64,000 nt of DNA from Nostoc sp. UHCC 0302 (GTDB lineage Bacteria > Cyanobacteriota > Cyanobacteriia > Cyanobacteriales > Nostocaceae), in assembly GCF_038096175.1 (NCBI RefSeq), contig NZ_CP151101.1:1-64000 (forward strand), written 5' to 3'. Each line of letters opens with the position of its first letter. Position 1 is the first letter of the stretch. Shown piece after piece: positions 51,847 through 59,750 of this stretch. Position numbers and translations under genes: made by a program. The notes under the pieces were generated by a model, which was given only the letters and a program-made list of their open reading frames with translations, was not told where the DNA came from and searched no databases.

Positions 51847-52510
51847 TTTCTTCTGCCCGTTCTTGAGTTATGGCCTGTTCTGGATTCTTGTAAAAACCCA
51901 GGATTTGAGACTTGGGGCGAATAATAATTTGTTGTTCCGTTGCGCGTTTATCCCACACAAAACATGAGATGGTGATATTATCCGTCGCCCAACGAGTACC
52001 CCTTTTGTCCTTACGAAAGCAAAAGCGGGGCATGATGATGACAAGTGACGGCGGATGCTGCTGTAAGAAATCCGCCCGATCATCACAGGGTTCGAGAAAA
52101 CTGGTTAACAAGAATGCCGCGACACCGATACGAGCTTTCTGGTAGGCATTCTTAATAATTGGGGATGCAAACTCTGAATATGGGGGATTAGTGCAGATCC
52201 AATCGCACGCTGGAAAATCATCCCAGGACTCGGACAGTGTTGCATCCAAATGGTAATTAGCCTGTTTGTTGGGGTCAATATCGTTAGTCCAGATATTTGT
52301 GGTGTGTGGCCAAACCCGAAGTAAAGAAGCGATGGCGTAAGCGCCCGCCGCAGGCATCGCCCCATGTCCGACACATGGCTCACCAATCACACCAGATAAC
52401 GGAACGTGGCGCAGTAGTTCAGTTGTAAACCACGATGGAGATTCGTAGAAGTTCAGAAGATGCCTACCAATAGTTTGTAGTTGTGGTGTCAACAGTTGTG
52501 CAACAGTCAT
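51812..52510 (-). CDS. SAM-dependent amino-methyltransferase-like protein
   Basis: 232 residues. Motif IV is ICTNPPYSEF (NPPY, the amino-methyltransferase hallmark for N6-adenine or N4-cytosine). Motif I is GEPCVGHGAM near residue 43. The sequence between motif I and NDIDPNKQANYH carries an extra stretch (PAAGAYAIAS) derived from a dispersed repeat. The protein is shorter than typical restriction methyltransferases and has no clear target domain; it resembles phage-type adenine methyltransferases. The start overlaps the J-domain gene by 4 bases with a good GGAGG site. Confidence 0.7.
   Translation of the reverse strand: MTVAQLLTPQLQTIGRHLLNFYESPSWFTTELLRHVPLSGVIGEPCVGHGAMPAAGAYAIASLLRVWPHTTNIWTNDIDPNKQANYHLDATLSESWDDFPACDWICTNPPYSEFASPIIKNAYQKARIGVAAFLLTSFLEPCDDRADFLQQHPPSLVIIMPRFCFRKDKRGTRWATDNITISCFVWDKRATEQQIIIRPKSQILGFYKNPEQAITQERAEEIVRTIAQGKYL
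52331..52362. repeat. Small dispersed repeat inserted in frame in the methyltransferase
   Basis: The palindromic core CCGCCGCAGG with flanks GATGGCG and CGCC matches the repeat type at 30785-30815 and 32800-32853. It encodes AMPAAGAYAIAS directly after the SAM motif, and the frame stays open. Confidence 0.65.
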
Positions 52511-53073
52511 ACTGCCTCCTGTGTCTGGTGTATTTTTGCTGGTGGTAGATAAAACACATAAGGGGTATTAAACCCAAACTCCAAGCGATAGTATTTCAAC
52601 GCCCACTCTTCTCTTAGCCTTTGATTTGGTGCAATCTCTAACAGTAATTGGCGATATTTATCTCGAACATGAGGAGTTGATTTTGGGAACAATACCCCTT
52701 CAAACCATTCAGTACGAGGTCGCATATAAGCACGGGCGAATCGTTCTATGCAGGTTGAGAACCACATCCCCTGATTCTGTGACTTGGCAGTTTCAAAAGC
52801 ATTGCGCCAGTCTTTTATAAACTTTTTACGTAAATCTTCTAATCGAGATTCCCAATAATTAACCCAATAGTCATCATCTAATTTGTGGAAATCAGATGCA
52901 CAAGATTTCAACAAATCATAAGCAGCATCTACTCTGATAAATTTGGCATTACTGCCCCCACAATCAGGATGTGTATTAAGGGCTGCGGTTCGGTAGGCTT
53001 TCTTTAGGTCAGCCATTGCAAAGGGCGATCGCAGTTTGAGGATTTGTAGGGCTTGGGTTATTGTTAGTTTCAT
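52507..53073 (-). CDS. J-domain (DnaJ-like) protein
   Basis: 188 residues. The J-domain occupies about residues 1-62: MKLTITQALQILKLRSPFAM, LKKAYRTAALNTHPDCGGSN with the invariant HPD (residues 35-37), and KFIRVDAAYDLLKS. It should stimulate an Hsp70. The rest has no Gly/Phe or zinc region and is a helical tail (YWVNYWESRLEDLRKKF). Phage- and plasmid-encoded J-proteins often recruit host DnaK to replication or assembly complexes, which fits the replication genes downstream. It overlaps the 53070 gene (ATGA) and the methyltransferase (ATGA). Confidence 0.85.
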   Translation of the reverse strand: MKLTITQALQILKLRSPFAMADLKKAYRTAALNTHPDCGGSNAKFIRVDAAYDLLKSCASDFHKLDDDYWVNYWESRLEDLRKKFIKDWRNAFETAKSQNQGMWFSTCIERFARAYMRPRTEWFEGVLFPKSTPHVRDKYRQLLLEIAPNQRLREEWALKYYRLEFGFNTPYVFYLPPAKIHQTQEAV

Positions 53074-53441
53074 ACTACTTCCAAAAACTCTTTTATCTCT
53101 AATGCTGAAATTTCTTCACCCCTCACCCAAATTTTTAGATAATGGCAATACCTAAAGTCTTTGAGAAGTTTTTTTAGACTTCTATCATCATCTTCATCAA
53201 CAACCAAAATCTGAAAATGGTCTGCGGCGTATGGATAATATTCTGCAAAATCTCCATCAAGCCATAATCCAATTAGGTGAACTAAATTAACTCCCTTGAC
53301 GTCATCAAAGTAACCTGCGATTACTAGTGGTTGTTTTTGTATCCATCTTTTGACATCAAGAAAACGATTTTGGTGATTCACACCTAAAGAATCATTTACT
53401 AGTTGTTCAATGAGTTCTTCTTTTTGGTATCCGAATAGCAT
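53070..53441 (-). CDS. Hypothetical protein upstream of the J-domain gene
   Basis: 123 residues from the ATG at 53441, preceded by AAAGGAG at a proper distance. The frame is open to 53525, but that upstream part lacks a ribosome site and is encoded by repeat-like sequence. The central segment with NLVHLIGLWLDGDFAEYYPY and the acidic DEDDDRSLKKLL are notable; no family recognised. Its end overlaps the J-domain gene by 4 bases. Confidence 0.55.
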   Translation of the reverse strand: MLFGYQKEELIEQLVNDSLGVNHQNRFLDVKRWIQKQPLVIAGYFDDVKGVNLVHLIGLWLDGDFAEYYPYAADHFQILVVDEDDDRSLKKLLKDFRYCHYLKIWVRGEEISALEIKEFLEVV

Positions 53442-53640
53442 TCTCTGCTTCTCCTTTGAGCTTTTGAGTAATATTAACGCGTGTCCGATGCGCTCGCTGG
53501 CTGATTGCACTGGTATACTAAACACGTGCGGTCACTCTTACCTCCACGGGGTAAAATTATTCCACTGAAACCAACTTGAGCCAGCCTCCGAATAGCTAGC
53601 GGTGCGGTGGACTGCCAAAGGATTGCCCCAGCAGACCAAA

Positions 53641-53812
53641 CAATTCGCAATTCGCAATTAGGGACGTAATTGATAATTGATCCACCTTGGAGCCAAAGCC
53701 TCTAATTTTAGTTATGAGAAGAAAGAAAATATGTAGTATCAATACCCAAGTCCCCGCATTCATGCTGGGGTATTATTAATTGCGAATTGCGAGTTGCGAA
53801 TTGCGAATTGGA
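53641..53812. repeat. Heptamer repeats (AATTGCG)n
   Basis: Two units at 53641-53660 and about five at 53778-53810 (AATTGCGAATTGCGAGTTGC and on). They flank the start of the gap and the end of the 53760 gene, whose last 16 residues (FQFAIRNSQFAINNTP) they encode. Confidence 0.85.
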
Positions 53813-54257
53813 AATGGCTCCAGCGAGATGAAAGCCAACGCGATTCAACAGAGCGGTCGTAACGCCACAGTTTGAAAGAGATGTTCCAGTGCGCGAGAAA
53901 CTCTAACGCTACCGGCTTGGACTGCATCAATATTTCCTTATCCCCAGGAATTAAAGTTAATTCTTCACACAGGCGGGGAAGCTTTACAGCCATACCACCG
54001 TACTCTACGGTGTACCACTCGATACCGCTGATATTTTGGCTTACCTGCTCTGTCCAAAGTGCTTGTCGCTTATCGGCTGTATCTTGCGCTTTTGTAAGGA
54101 ACATATCGAAACGCAATACTGCTGCTACTGGGGACAAACCGCCTTTTGCTGTGTGGTTTTGTAGTGCTAAGTCGCAAGCTCCTTCCCAACCGGTTGCATT
54201 GATTTGGTCTATCTGAGTAGCGATCGCTGCGGCTCTTGGGTCTTGAAATCGTGTCAT
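53760..54257 (-). CDS. Hypothetical protein with heptamer-encoded tail
   Basis: 165 residues (MTRFQDPRAAAIATQIDQIN, EWYTVEYGGMAVKLPRLCEE). No family recognised; helical with one acidic strand. The start is well supported by AAGGAGAGG five bases upstream. The C-terminal tail repeats Gln-Phe-Ala-Ile-Arg-Asn because the stop codon lies beyond a heptamer repeat, which probably extended an originally shorter protein. Confidence 0.55.
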   Translation of the reverse strand: MTRFQDPRAAAIATQIDQINATGWEGACDLALQNHTAKGGLSPVAAVLRFDMFLTKAQDTADKRQALWTEQVSQNISGIEWYTVEYGGMAVKLPRLCEELTLIPGDKEILMQSKPVALEFLAHWNISFKLWRYDRSVESRWLSSRWSHFQFAIRNSQFAINNTPA

Positions 54258-54404
54258 TAACCTCTCCTTATCTGTTACTTATTCTTTGTTTCATCAGCAA
54301 GCTTTAGAATCAATTTGGAATAGGCGACTCAAAAGATATCGGTTTAATAGCCAGCATTTAGCAAAAGAAAACTCAAGTTAGTGATAACTTCTGGCAGATG
54401 GTTA

Positions 54405-55340
54405 CTAAACCGATACTCTTTCCTTCTTACTAGCGAAAGCCCCCGCCTGTCTGAGGGCAAAACTGGGGTGAGGATGTGCAAAGAATTCTTCTACAGCTTT
54501 GGTCAAGCCGGCTGCAACTTCTGGGTCATGGCAGGCGTAGACGTAGACATCTTGCTGAGTACCATTAACCAGTCGTGTTTCTTGGCGCGAGCCTAAATGT
54601 GGGTAGAATGTTCTCACCCATGTGCCAAGATGTCCCCGGTAGTGAGTGCCGCTTAGGGGGACTTTCTTACCGAGTTCAATCTCAGCAAAGTTGACCACCC
54701 CTAGCCAGCGTTCTTCTTTTGGGGTTAGCAATTTTGTGTTGTGTTCAGCCAAAAGGTTCCCGGCAAAGTCTTTAAATTGTTGTTCCATGTATGGGTTGAG
54801 TCTGCCACCTGTAAGTTCAGCGAGAGTCTTCATCGCCAGGACGAAAGTTTGCAAACGCTGTTCGACTGGGGGAAGCGCTAGGACATTGCTAACCTCAACT
54901 TTTGGTGTAATATTTGGTACTTGGACAATTAGTTCTAAGATGATAGTTCGCACTTGTGCAGCTACCTCAGATTCAGTTAGCAGCATTGCAATACGGAGTG
55001 TACCAAGGGGTGAAAATACCCTGGCTTGGGATGTCCGGGATGGTAACCCCAAATAGGAGCGACCATCTAACAACTCTTTACCAGTCAACTTCTTAGTTTC
55101 GTTAGCCCGAAACTCTTGACCATTTCTCTCGTAAATATGCTTAACACCCTGTATAGAACATTGGAAGTATTGAGCTAGCTGTTCAACTGTTGCCCAACCT
55201 TGCCCATTCCAAACAGCAAACACAAGGGCTTTTGCTTTGTTTAATACATATTGAGAATGCGTATCATCTAATCCATCTAACGCAGATGTTCTAAGAGATG
55301 GAGATTCAACTAAGGCGCTTGGATTCAAAGATAAACTCAT
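54405..55340 (-). CDS. Antirepressor/Bro-like DNA-binding protein candidate
   Basis: 311 residues from the ATG at 55340, which has AGGAG at 7 bases; an earlier Met at 55373 has none. Residues about 40-150 look like an antirepressor-type domain: GWATVEQLAQYFQCSIQGVK, GKELLDGRSYLGLPSRTSQA and RIAMLLTESEVAAQVRTIIL. Such domains occur in phage regulators. The remainder (EERWLGVVNFAEIELGKKVP, LGTWVRTFYPHLGSRQETRL) is unfamiliar. A regulatory role for the element is inferred. Confidence 0.5.
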   Translation of the reverse strand: MSLSLNPSALVESPSLRTSALDGLDDTHSQYVLNKAKALVFAVWNGQGWATVEQLAQYFQCSIQGVKHIYERNGQEFRANETKKLTGKELLDGRSYLGLPSRTSQARVFSPLGTLRIAMLLTESEVAAQVRTIILELIVQVPNITPKVEVSNVLALPPVEQRLQTFVLAMKTLAELTGGRLNPYMEQQFKDFAGNLLAEHNTKLLTPKEERWLGVVNFAEIELGKKVPLSGTHYRGHLGTWVRTFYPHLGSRQETRLVNGTQQDVYVYACHDPEVAAGLTKAVEEFFAHPHPSFALRQAGAFASKKERVSV

Positions 55341-55468
55341 GCTGGCTCCTAATTGTGCTTCAGCAGGAAACAAATAAAAAGTTTGGCAGTGCTTGAAAAA
55401 ATGTATCTGCTCTAAGTAGAGATGAGCAGCAATATTTACTGCTGCCCACTTCTGGTTTTATGCTGCGA

Positions 55469-56512
55469 TTAATTCTGGCTCGTGCTTTCGTCGCCGCTGC
55501 ATTCATCAGAACTCAGTAATTCAAAGGGTCGAGCTAATAATTCCTTACAATCAGCAAGTTTTATCTGGATGCTGGGTAAGATTTCTAGCATTGATAAGCG
55601 CCAGACTGCATCGAATGCAGACTTACACATCACTTGTTGATTCTCCCGACTGCTTATCACCCACCAATTCCCGTCAGTGCATCCGACTTCACCCAACAGA
55701 TGGTGATTATGGTATATGCGACCGTCATTGTAGATATCGAAGCCGTATTTCTCGCATTCAACAAAAATCTGGGACATGATTTCATTACCAGTGATGCAAA
55801 TTTCTTCTGGTAACTGCTCTTGTACTGGTAATGTGCCTTGCTGGTACTGTTGCTTGATAAAGCTGTGGCATCTGGCTGCGGAGAGGTCGCGGAAAATCTC
55901 AACTGAGTTTACCAGAACTCGCCAGTATAAATTCTCGTAATTGTCATGATCGTAAACAATACTGGCTACAAGATAGTCATCACCAATAAACGCTTCCTGG
56001 TCATAGTCTGAGATTTCCAGGATTCTTGGCGCTTGTGGGACTTCAAGCGGTACAGGGAATGTTTCCCTGAGTGTGCCGTCTTTGTGATGCCATTCAATGA
56101 AGCGTTGGCATCGAGAAACAGTAGTGTAGCGGAATCTCTCCTTACCATTGACCATCACCACCCAAGGCTGAGTTGCGAACTCGTCATAATCATAAGCGAT
56201 GTAAGCGACGAGTTCTTTGCCACAGTAGACCTCGTAGTGATTAGAAGTGATTTCTACTGTTGTCAAGGGTTCAGGTGCAACAGCTTGGGCTTGAACGGTG
56301 ATGTAGCTGTTGAGTTCGGTTTGGGCAACAGCTTGTTCATTAGCGACTTTGTAATTTAGGGTGGACTGGTGTGTAAGAATAGCTTGTACCCAGCATTCTT
56401 TACAGCGTTTGTCTATAACTTTGATAGAACAGGTAAGCTGAGAGTAAATAGTTTTAAGTTGCCTGAGAGTTTTGTGTTGCAGCTGTTGATAGGTGTAAAC
56501 GGGGTAAGTCAT
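55469..56512 (-). CDS. SAP-like N-terminal protein with repeated domain
   Basis: 347 residues. The first about 50 (YTYQQLQHKTLRQLKTIYSQ, KRCKECWVQAILTHQSTL) resemble a SAP-type DNA-binding motif. Then comes a duplicated module: YEVYCGKELVAYIAYDYDEF...RFIEWHHKDGTL and QEAFIGDDYLVASIVYDHDN...SFIKQQYQQGTL. The C-terminus is acidic. AGGAGT lies 9 bases before the ATG. The family occurs on cyanobacterial plasmids to my recollection, without known function. Confidence 0.5.
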   Translation of the reverse strand: MTYPVYTYQQLQHKTLRQLKTIYSQLTCSIKVIDKRCKECWVQAILTHQSTLNYKVANEQAVAQTELNSYITVQAQAVAPEPLTTVEITSNHYEVYCGKELVAYIAYDYDEFATQPWVVMVNGKERFRYTTVSRCQRFIEWHHKDGTLRETFPVPLEVPQAPRILEISDYDQEAFIGDDYLVASIVYDHDNYENLYWRVLVNSVEIFRDLSAARCHSFIKQQYQQGTLPVQEQLPEEICITGNEIMSQIFVECEKYGFDIYNDGRIYHNHHLLGEVGCTDGNWWVISSRENQQVMCKSAFDAVWRLSMLEILPSIQIKLADCKELLARPFELLSSDECSGDESTSQN

Positions 56513-56629
56513 AATAGAAACTCCTGTGAAAGGGTCAAAGGGCGATCGCTTAGTTTGCGAGACGGGGCGGTCGTCTTTTGAATTAGTAATATAAGCGTTT
56601 AACTATTTGCTTACGCTTATGTTAATATT

Positions 56630-56938
56630 TTAGTCTAGTGTCTCTAGACTGTCAATAGATTCTAGAAAAATTTTGGCGGAGTTTGTCAAAAATGATTCGA
56701 CGTTAGAACCCAATGCTTCTAAGATAACTTTAAGTTTTTCAGTAGAGACGCTTGAAGCTGCTGTAGGATAACGAGTGGGGTCTTCCAGCATATGGATATA
56801 TTGAAAAGATACTTTTTCTCCTAGTTCAGTTACTTTTTCAGCAACTGCTCTAACACTCTGTTGTCCTCGCAATCGCCTAAGTTTTTGTCCTAAATGCTTG
56901 TTCCAATAAATTGAGGCAACCATTTTTAAATCAATCAT
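56630..56938 (-). CDS. Small XRE-like HTH regulator
   Basis: 102 residues from the ATG at 56938, which has CAGGAAA at a proper distance; a Met at 56968 is possible. LGQKLRRLRGQQSVRAVAEK followed by VSFQYIHMLEDPTRYPT reads as a helix-turn-helix of the XRE kind, with the recognition helix near SFQYIHMLE. The C-terminus (STEKLKVILEALGSNVESFL) resembles the tail of short phage repressors. It is the first gene of the minus-strand cluster and is likely its regulator. Confidence 0.65.
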   Translation of the reverse strand: MIDLKMVASIYWNKHLGQKLRRLRGQQSVRAVAEKVTELGEKVSFQYIHMLEDPTRYPTAASSVSTEKLKVILEALGSNVESFLTNSAKIFLESIDSLETLD

Positions 56939-56968
56939 AGTAATTTCCTGTCTATTTTCTATTGACAT

Positions 56969-57848
56969 AAAGCTAACAGTTTACTTAATCTAGAGTCAAT
57001 GGTTAATAGACAGCATAGAGCGATAGCTCCGTAAGTGATCGTCACTTTGGCATGGTTTGATAAACTAGACAGGTTTTGTCGCTTAAAGAAATTGTTGGCC
57101 GAGAATTAAAAAAGAAGCTTGCTGCATTAGAGACTCAAAGTATTATTTCAATTAATTCTGAATTAGCTGTCGAATTTTATTAAAGAATAAGCTTGCTGTG
57201 AGTTCCACGTGTTTATAAGGTTTCAGTAGAGTTTTTGTAATTTCCGATGGCACACCCGTCTGCCGGAGGCAATGGCATTAGTCGGCTATGGGACAATAAG
57301 AATTTATGAGAAGCAGCAAAACCTGTGTTGAAGCACCTGGGAGAATTGAAGCGACCGTATTTGACTGAGTTTGAAGAATAACTTTTGAGGTTTATCGAGC
57401 AAGAATCTTTATTTGTCAATTAGTTCAGGCAACATTAAACGCTCACCTGCACTAATTACCGAGAATGGCAAGGATTACCCACAGGCCTATTAGCACTACG
57501 AGTTTTGGAGCGAAGGCGATAAGCTCCCGCTTAAGCCAAGGGCTATTGCACTCTCAAACCCTCAAAGTACATTCCCAAGCGGTTATTGAAGCGAGTTCAG
57601 CAGATGGAGCGGGAGAAGGTGGCAGTGAAGGGGATATTGCAGGTGTTGGGGGTGTTGAAATCGTAAGCAACCCTTTGCTGAATTCTAGGATCAAGGAGTA
57701 GTAAATAGACTGTAAACATTTAGTCAAAGAGTTTAGATTTTCTTATGCTTAACCACTATCGTAAATCTACTGAATATTGTTAATATCAATCTGGAATGAA
57801 GTTTTGTGCATTTGTAGCTTTGTATAGACACTATTTAGAATAACCGCT
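56969..57848. other. Decayed region without intact gene
   Basis: 880 bases between divergent gene sets. Fragments with coding character are seen: LKEIVGRELKKKLAALETQS ending at 57181, ENGKDYPQAY then HYEFWSEGDKLPLK at about 57452-57550, and RLLKRVQQMEREKVAVKGIL ending LQVLGVLKS at about 57580-57670. All lie in different frames with stops. A dispersed repeat is at about 57245-57275. I cannot name the original gene. Confidence 0.45.
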
Positions 57849-58001
57849 ATGCATATCAGTATTGCAGACGACTTGAAAAAACGTTTTCATGCAGCTTGCG
57901 CTTTACGTGGGCTGAAGATGAGCCAAGTGATAACTGAGTTAGTTGAGCAATGGTTGAAAACCAACGAAACCTCTCAATTACTAAGAGAAAGAAGGGACTA
58001 A
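57849..58001 (+). CDS. Small ribbon-helix-helix (CopG/ParG-like) regulator
   Basis: 50 residues: MHISIADDLKKRFHAACALR and GLKMSQVITELVEQWLKTNE with a charged tail. The beta-strand, helix, turn and helix pattern with MSQVITELVEQWL is that of ribbon-helix-helix DNA-binding proteins used in plasmid partition or as antitoxins. It lies 81 bases upstream of the patatin gene on the same strand, so it may regulate that operon. It could also be a partition protein left from an adjacent replicon. Confidence 0.65.
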   Translation: MHISIADDLKKRFHAACALRGLKMSQVITELVEQWLKTNETSQLLRERRD

Positions 58002-58082
58002 GCTAATTAGAAGAATGCTCTACGAAATGGCTTTGCAGGAGTAAATTTAATGTGCTTGATGTAATTTTTAAGGAATAGTTAT

Positions 58083-59354
58083 ATGGGCTTTCAACGTGCA
58101 GTATTGTCAATTGATGGTGGTGGTATTAAAGGTATCGTTCCAGCCATGATTTTAGCTAAAATTGAGGAAGAAACACAAAAACCAATATGCCAGCTTTTCG
58201 ATTTAATTGCAGGAACATCAACAGGCGGTATATTAACGTTAGGACTTACAAAACCAAGTGAAAAAGATCGTACTAAACCTAAATTTACAGCTAAACAATT
58301 AGTAGATTTATATGTAAAACAAGGAAAAATTATTTTTCAAGGGAGAGAACCAGAAAAATCAAATTTTGATAATAACATAATAAATATTGTAAAAGAGTTA
58401 GGAAATTTATACATAGAACAAGGAAAAGGAATTTTTCAAGGGAGAGAACTGGAAAAATCAAATTTTGATAACGCTAAAGAAAATCTTTTAAAAGCTATAC
58501 TGAATAAATTTCTTCCACAGATAGAAGCAGAAGATTTATTTAGTAGCAAACATTCTCGCAAAGGGAAGAAAAAAGTAATTAATGATTACTTAAAAGATAC
58601 ATATATGAAAGAAGCACTTGCTGAAATTTTAATCACTAGTTATTCTACTAATTTTAGAAAACCGATTTTTTTCACAAGTAATTCCCAAAAGGAAGAAGAA
58701 TATAAAACATCTAAATTATACCGAGTAATATGTGAAGGATACACGATGGAAAATGCAGCATTAGCAACTTCGGCTGCACCTACATACTTTAAACCCTATT
58801 GGGTTGATGCTATCAACCATCCAGATAAAGGGTATACGTTAGTTGATGGTGGGGTATTTGCTAATAATCCAACTTCTATTGCAATTATAGAAGCAATGAA
58901 TTCTTACAAAGCCAAGAAAGGAAAAAATATTCCTTTAGATGAGTTGTTGGTAGTATCATTAGGTACAGGAAGAAAAGCCCGTGGATTAGATATCGACGAG
59001 ATAGCTAACTGGGGACAAATTAAATGGATAGAACCATTGATTGATATAACTTTGAATGGTCAAAGTGAAGTAGTAGACTATCAAATGGAACAATTACTAT
59101 CAGCTAAATTGCAACGAAGTATTCAGGAGCAACAGTATTATCGATTTCAACCACAATACTCAGAAATAAAAAACTCAAAACACTATAGTATGGGGGAAAA
59201 TGATTTAATTTATGTAAATGACAAAATGGATGATGCTAGTACTGACAATATTGATAATTTAGTAGAAGCGTCGCAGAGATTTATCAATAAAGAAATATAT
59301 AATTTAAAAAGATTAAGTAATGAGTTGTCTAAAATCGTAAGATCTGATTTGTAA
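58083..59354 (+). CDS. Patatin-like phospholipase
   Basis: 423 residues. Patatin catalytic elements are complete: oxyanion motif DGGGIKG at 11-17, nucleophile Ser46 in GTSTGG, and catalytic Asp255 in LVDGGVFANNP. The enzyme should cleave membrane phospholipid acyl chains; bacterial patatins act in lipid turnover and, in some immune systems, as membrane-destroying effectors. Between residues about 80 and 140 a 28-30 residue unit (LYVKQGKIIFQGREPEKSNF / LYIEQGKGIFQGRELEKSNF) is duplicated, an extra insert in the lid region. AAGGA lies upstream of the ATG. There is no cyclic-nucleotide synthase next to it, so a CBASS role is not supported. Confidence 0.88.
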   Translation: MGFQRAVLSIDGGGIKGIVPAMILAKIEEETQKPICQLFDLIAGTSTGGILTLGLTKPSEKDRTKPKFTAKQLVDLYVKQGKIIFQGREPEKSNFDNNIINIVKELGNLYIEQGKGIFQGRELEKSNFDNAKENLLKAILNKFLPQIEAEDLFSSKHSRKGKKKVINDYLKDTYMKEALAEILITSYSTNFRKPIFFTSNSQKEEEYKTSKLYRVICEGYTMENAALATSAAPTYFKPYWVDAINHPDKGYTLVDGGVFANNPTSIAIIEAMNSYKAKKGKNIPLDELLVVSLGTGRKARGLDIDEIANWGQIKWIEPLIDITLNGQSEVVDYQMEQLLSAKLQRSIQEQQYYRFQPQYSEIKNSKHYSMGENDLIYVNDKMDDASTDNIDNLVEASQRFINKEIYNLKRLSNELSKIVRSDL

Positions 59355-59427
59355 AGAAAATTTATATAAACAGACCCTCGTTTTACTCTGGCTCTAGGCT
59401 GAATCGATAACATTTATGTTGTTGTCG

Positions 59428-59580
59428 ATGAGCAGTCTACCCCCAGTTGAAAGCGAAGAGCGCAAACCCTACTCAAATGACTTAAGCGATGCTTAATGGT
59501 TAATTCTCAAGCCTAAAGGATTTGGACATCCAGTAGAAGTAGATTTAAGAGAAATTGTGAATGCTATTTTCTACGTCTAA
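59428..59580 (+). pseudogene. IS5-type transposase N-terminal remnant
   Basis: It encodes SSLPPVESEERKPYSNDLSD, then a stop, then WLILKPKGFGHPVEVDLREI and VNAIFYV, the start of IS5-family transposases. An internal TAA and the loss of a few codons (LIP-type linker) make it dead. The rest of the gap (59355-59427 and 59581-59750) shows no gene. Confidence 0.7.
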
Positions 59581-59750
59581 CGTACCAGATACTAGTAAAT
59601 ACTACTACCTTGCCGCCCTCCTATTGCACAACTGCGTAGGGTCATTGATTCGTTTAATGGTCAAGCGAAAGATATCTTGAGCTTTTGTTTACGAATCAGA
59701 TCTAATTTATTAAGTATTGTTTGTCAGCGATCTTTATTTTGAGTAATGAT

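Noticed and set aside
42956-56968. Complete prophage
   Set aside because: No terminase, portal, capsid, tail, lysis or integrase gene is visible; only replication and modification type genes.
57465-57701. Gly/Ser-rich 78-codon frame
   Set aside because: Composition is unnatural, and a different frame of the same DNA shows better protein character; treated as part of a decayed region.
58083-59354. CBASS (CapV-type) effector
   Set aside because: The patatin domain would fit, but no cyclic oligonucleotide synthase or accessory Cap gene lies beside it.
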